Below are positions 22,233 through 22,797 of a DNA stretch of 22,797 nucleotides, piece by piece. The stretch comes from UBA5972 sp964637875 (GTDB taxonomy: Bacteria; Pseudomonadota; Alphaproteobacteria; Rhodobacterales; Rhodobacteraceae): contig CAZWXK010000041.1 in assembly GCA_964637875.1 (NCBI GenBank), forward strand, positions 1 to 22,797, read 5' to 3'. The position numbers and the translations under genes are program-made. Below the pieces are notes generated by a model. The model was not told the DNA's origin and did not search any database. It worked only from the letters and a program-made list of their open reading frames with translations. Positions within the stretch are counted from its first letter, which is position 1, and the number at the start of each line of letters is the position of its first letter.

Positions 22233-22797
22233 GCCCCCTCCTCGTGCAGCAGAGCGTCCATGTCATAGGCGCTGTAGGCGGCATAGGCGGCCTCGTCCAC
22301 GGGCTCGAATCTCAGGCTGTCGCCGGGTTGCAGCAGAAAGGGCGTATCGCTTGCCGGATTGAAGCTGCGGAAAGGCGTGCGCGCGATCTGGCGCCAGCCC
22401 GTGGGAATCGGGGTCGAGGGCAGGACCGTCTGGCGTACCGCAACCAGAACCGCGCCGGCGGGAACCTCGGGGTTCAGGGTCGTGCGGCGCGCGATATCCC
22501 AGATCTCGGGCAGCTGCCCCAGATAGGCAAGCCCCGGCGAAAAGCCCAGCATCGCCACCGTGAACGGCGTGCCGGCATGGCTGTCGATCACCTGGTCCTC
22601 GCGCAGGCCCATGAGATCGGCCACCTCGCCCAGATCGGGGCCGCGCATGCCGCCATAGACCGCCGGGATCACCCATTTCCTGCGCCGCGCGGGGGGGCCG
22701 GATTCATACCAGTCGCACGATTCCAGCATGCCCGACAGGAGATCTTCGAGCGCCGCGCAATCCAGCGCCAGCGGATCGAACCGCACCAGAAAGGACC
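22229..22797 (-). CDS. pxpB: 5-oxoprolinase subunit B (KipI/allophanate hydrolase subunit 1 family), 5' end outside window
   Basis: Third PxpABC subunit, C-terminal 188 residues visible. Family features are SFLVRFDPL at the edge (the usual start of the domain core), VIPAVYGG, VIDSHAGTPFTVAMLGFSPGLAYLGQLPEIW, ARRTTLNPEVPAGAVLVA and PTGWRQIARTPFRSF. The frame stays open to the window edge. A GTG at 22786 lies inside the conserved domain and is not the start; about 25-45 residues are probably missing. The stop overlaps pxpC as ATGA. Confidence 0.93.
   Translation of the reverse strand, partial: SFLVRFDPLALDCAALEDLLSGMLESCDWYESGPPARRRKWVIPAVYGGMRGPDLGEVADLMGLREDQVIDSHAGTPFTVAMLGFSPGLAYLGQLPEIWDIARRTTLNPEVPAGAVLVAVRQTVLPSTPIPTGWRQIARTPFRSFNPASDTPFLLQPGDSLRFEPVDEAAYAAYSAYDMDALLHEEGA

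Noticed and set aside
22229..22786. PxpB starting at the GTG at 22786
   Set aside because: The codon lies inside the conserved SFLVRFDPL segment and the frame stays open to the edge, so the gene is simply cut by the window.

Overview
The window looks like a piece of alphaproteobacterial chromosome, most likely Rhodobacterales (Rhodobacter/Paracoccus relatives). This rests on very high GC, a complete petABC (fbc) operon in which the cytochrome b haem ligands and PEWY loop fall at the same residue numbers as in Rhodobacter capsulatus, an HSD10-type dehydrogenase, and a GC-rich hairpin sequence that I recall as common between genes in this order. No phage, transposon, CRISPR or plasmid functions are visible. 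It reads as ordinary core and metabolic chromosome.

Layout. Positions 1-50 hold the 5' part of a tRNA-Lys(UUU) gene on the minus strand, with its promoter. Positions 208-2312 hold dapF and mtaB on the plus strand, overlapping by ATGA. Positions 2557-3527 hold a small unknown gene coupled to a YibF-like glutathione transferase. Positions 3673-4401 encode an exported DUF3047 protein. On the minus strand, 4463-5445 encode the tRNA 2'-O-methyltransferase TrmL and an overlapping PAP2-type membrane phosphatase. Positions 5598-8302 hold petA, petB and petC (cytochrome bc1 complex), closed by a clear intrinsic terminator. On the minus strand, 8366-11606 hold thiB-thiP-thiQ (thiamine ABC importer), preceded by a TPP riboswitch (about 11655-11748) and a well-spaced promoter. 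Positions 12025-12549 encode an exported glycine-zipper (YcfJ-like) protein.

From 12609 to the right edge everything is on the minus strand. In transcription order it is: pxpB (cut by the window edge), pxpC, pxpA (the three subunits of prokaryotic 5-oxoprolinase), an M19 dipeptidase, a five-gene peptide-type ABC importer (binding protein, two permeases, two ATPases), then an HSD10-like short-chain dehydrogenase and a small unknown gene. The first nine are closely packed, mostly with overlapping stops and starts, and form a plausible peptide import, dipeptide cleavage and 5-oxoproline recycling unit. The last two probably have their own promoter.

I see no clearly new system. The points most worth a second look are: DapF, where the second catalytic cysteine position reads as serine; the PAP2 phosphatase, which lacks the usual motif-3 aspartate; the pxpBCA/dipeptidase/ABC locus as a functional unit; the TPP riboswitch with a candidate ribosome-site sequestering arm; a possible leaderless dapF start; and several 12-13 bp tandem repeats in and between genes.
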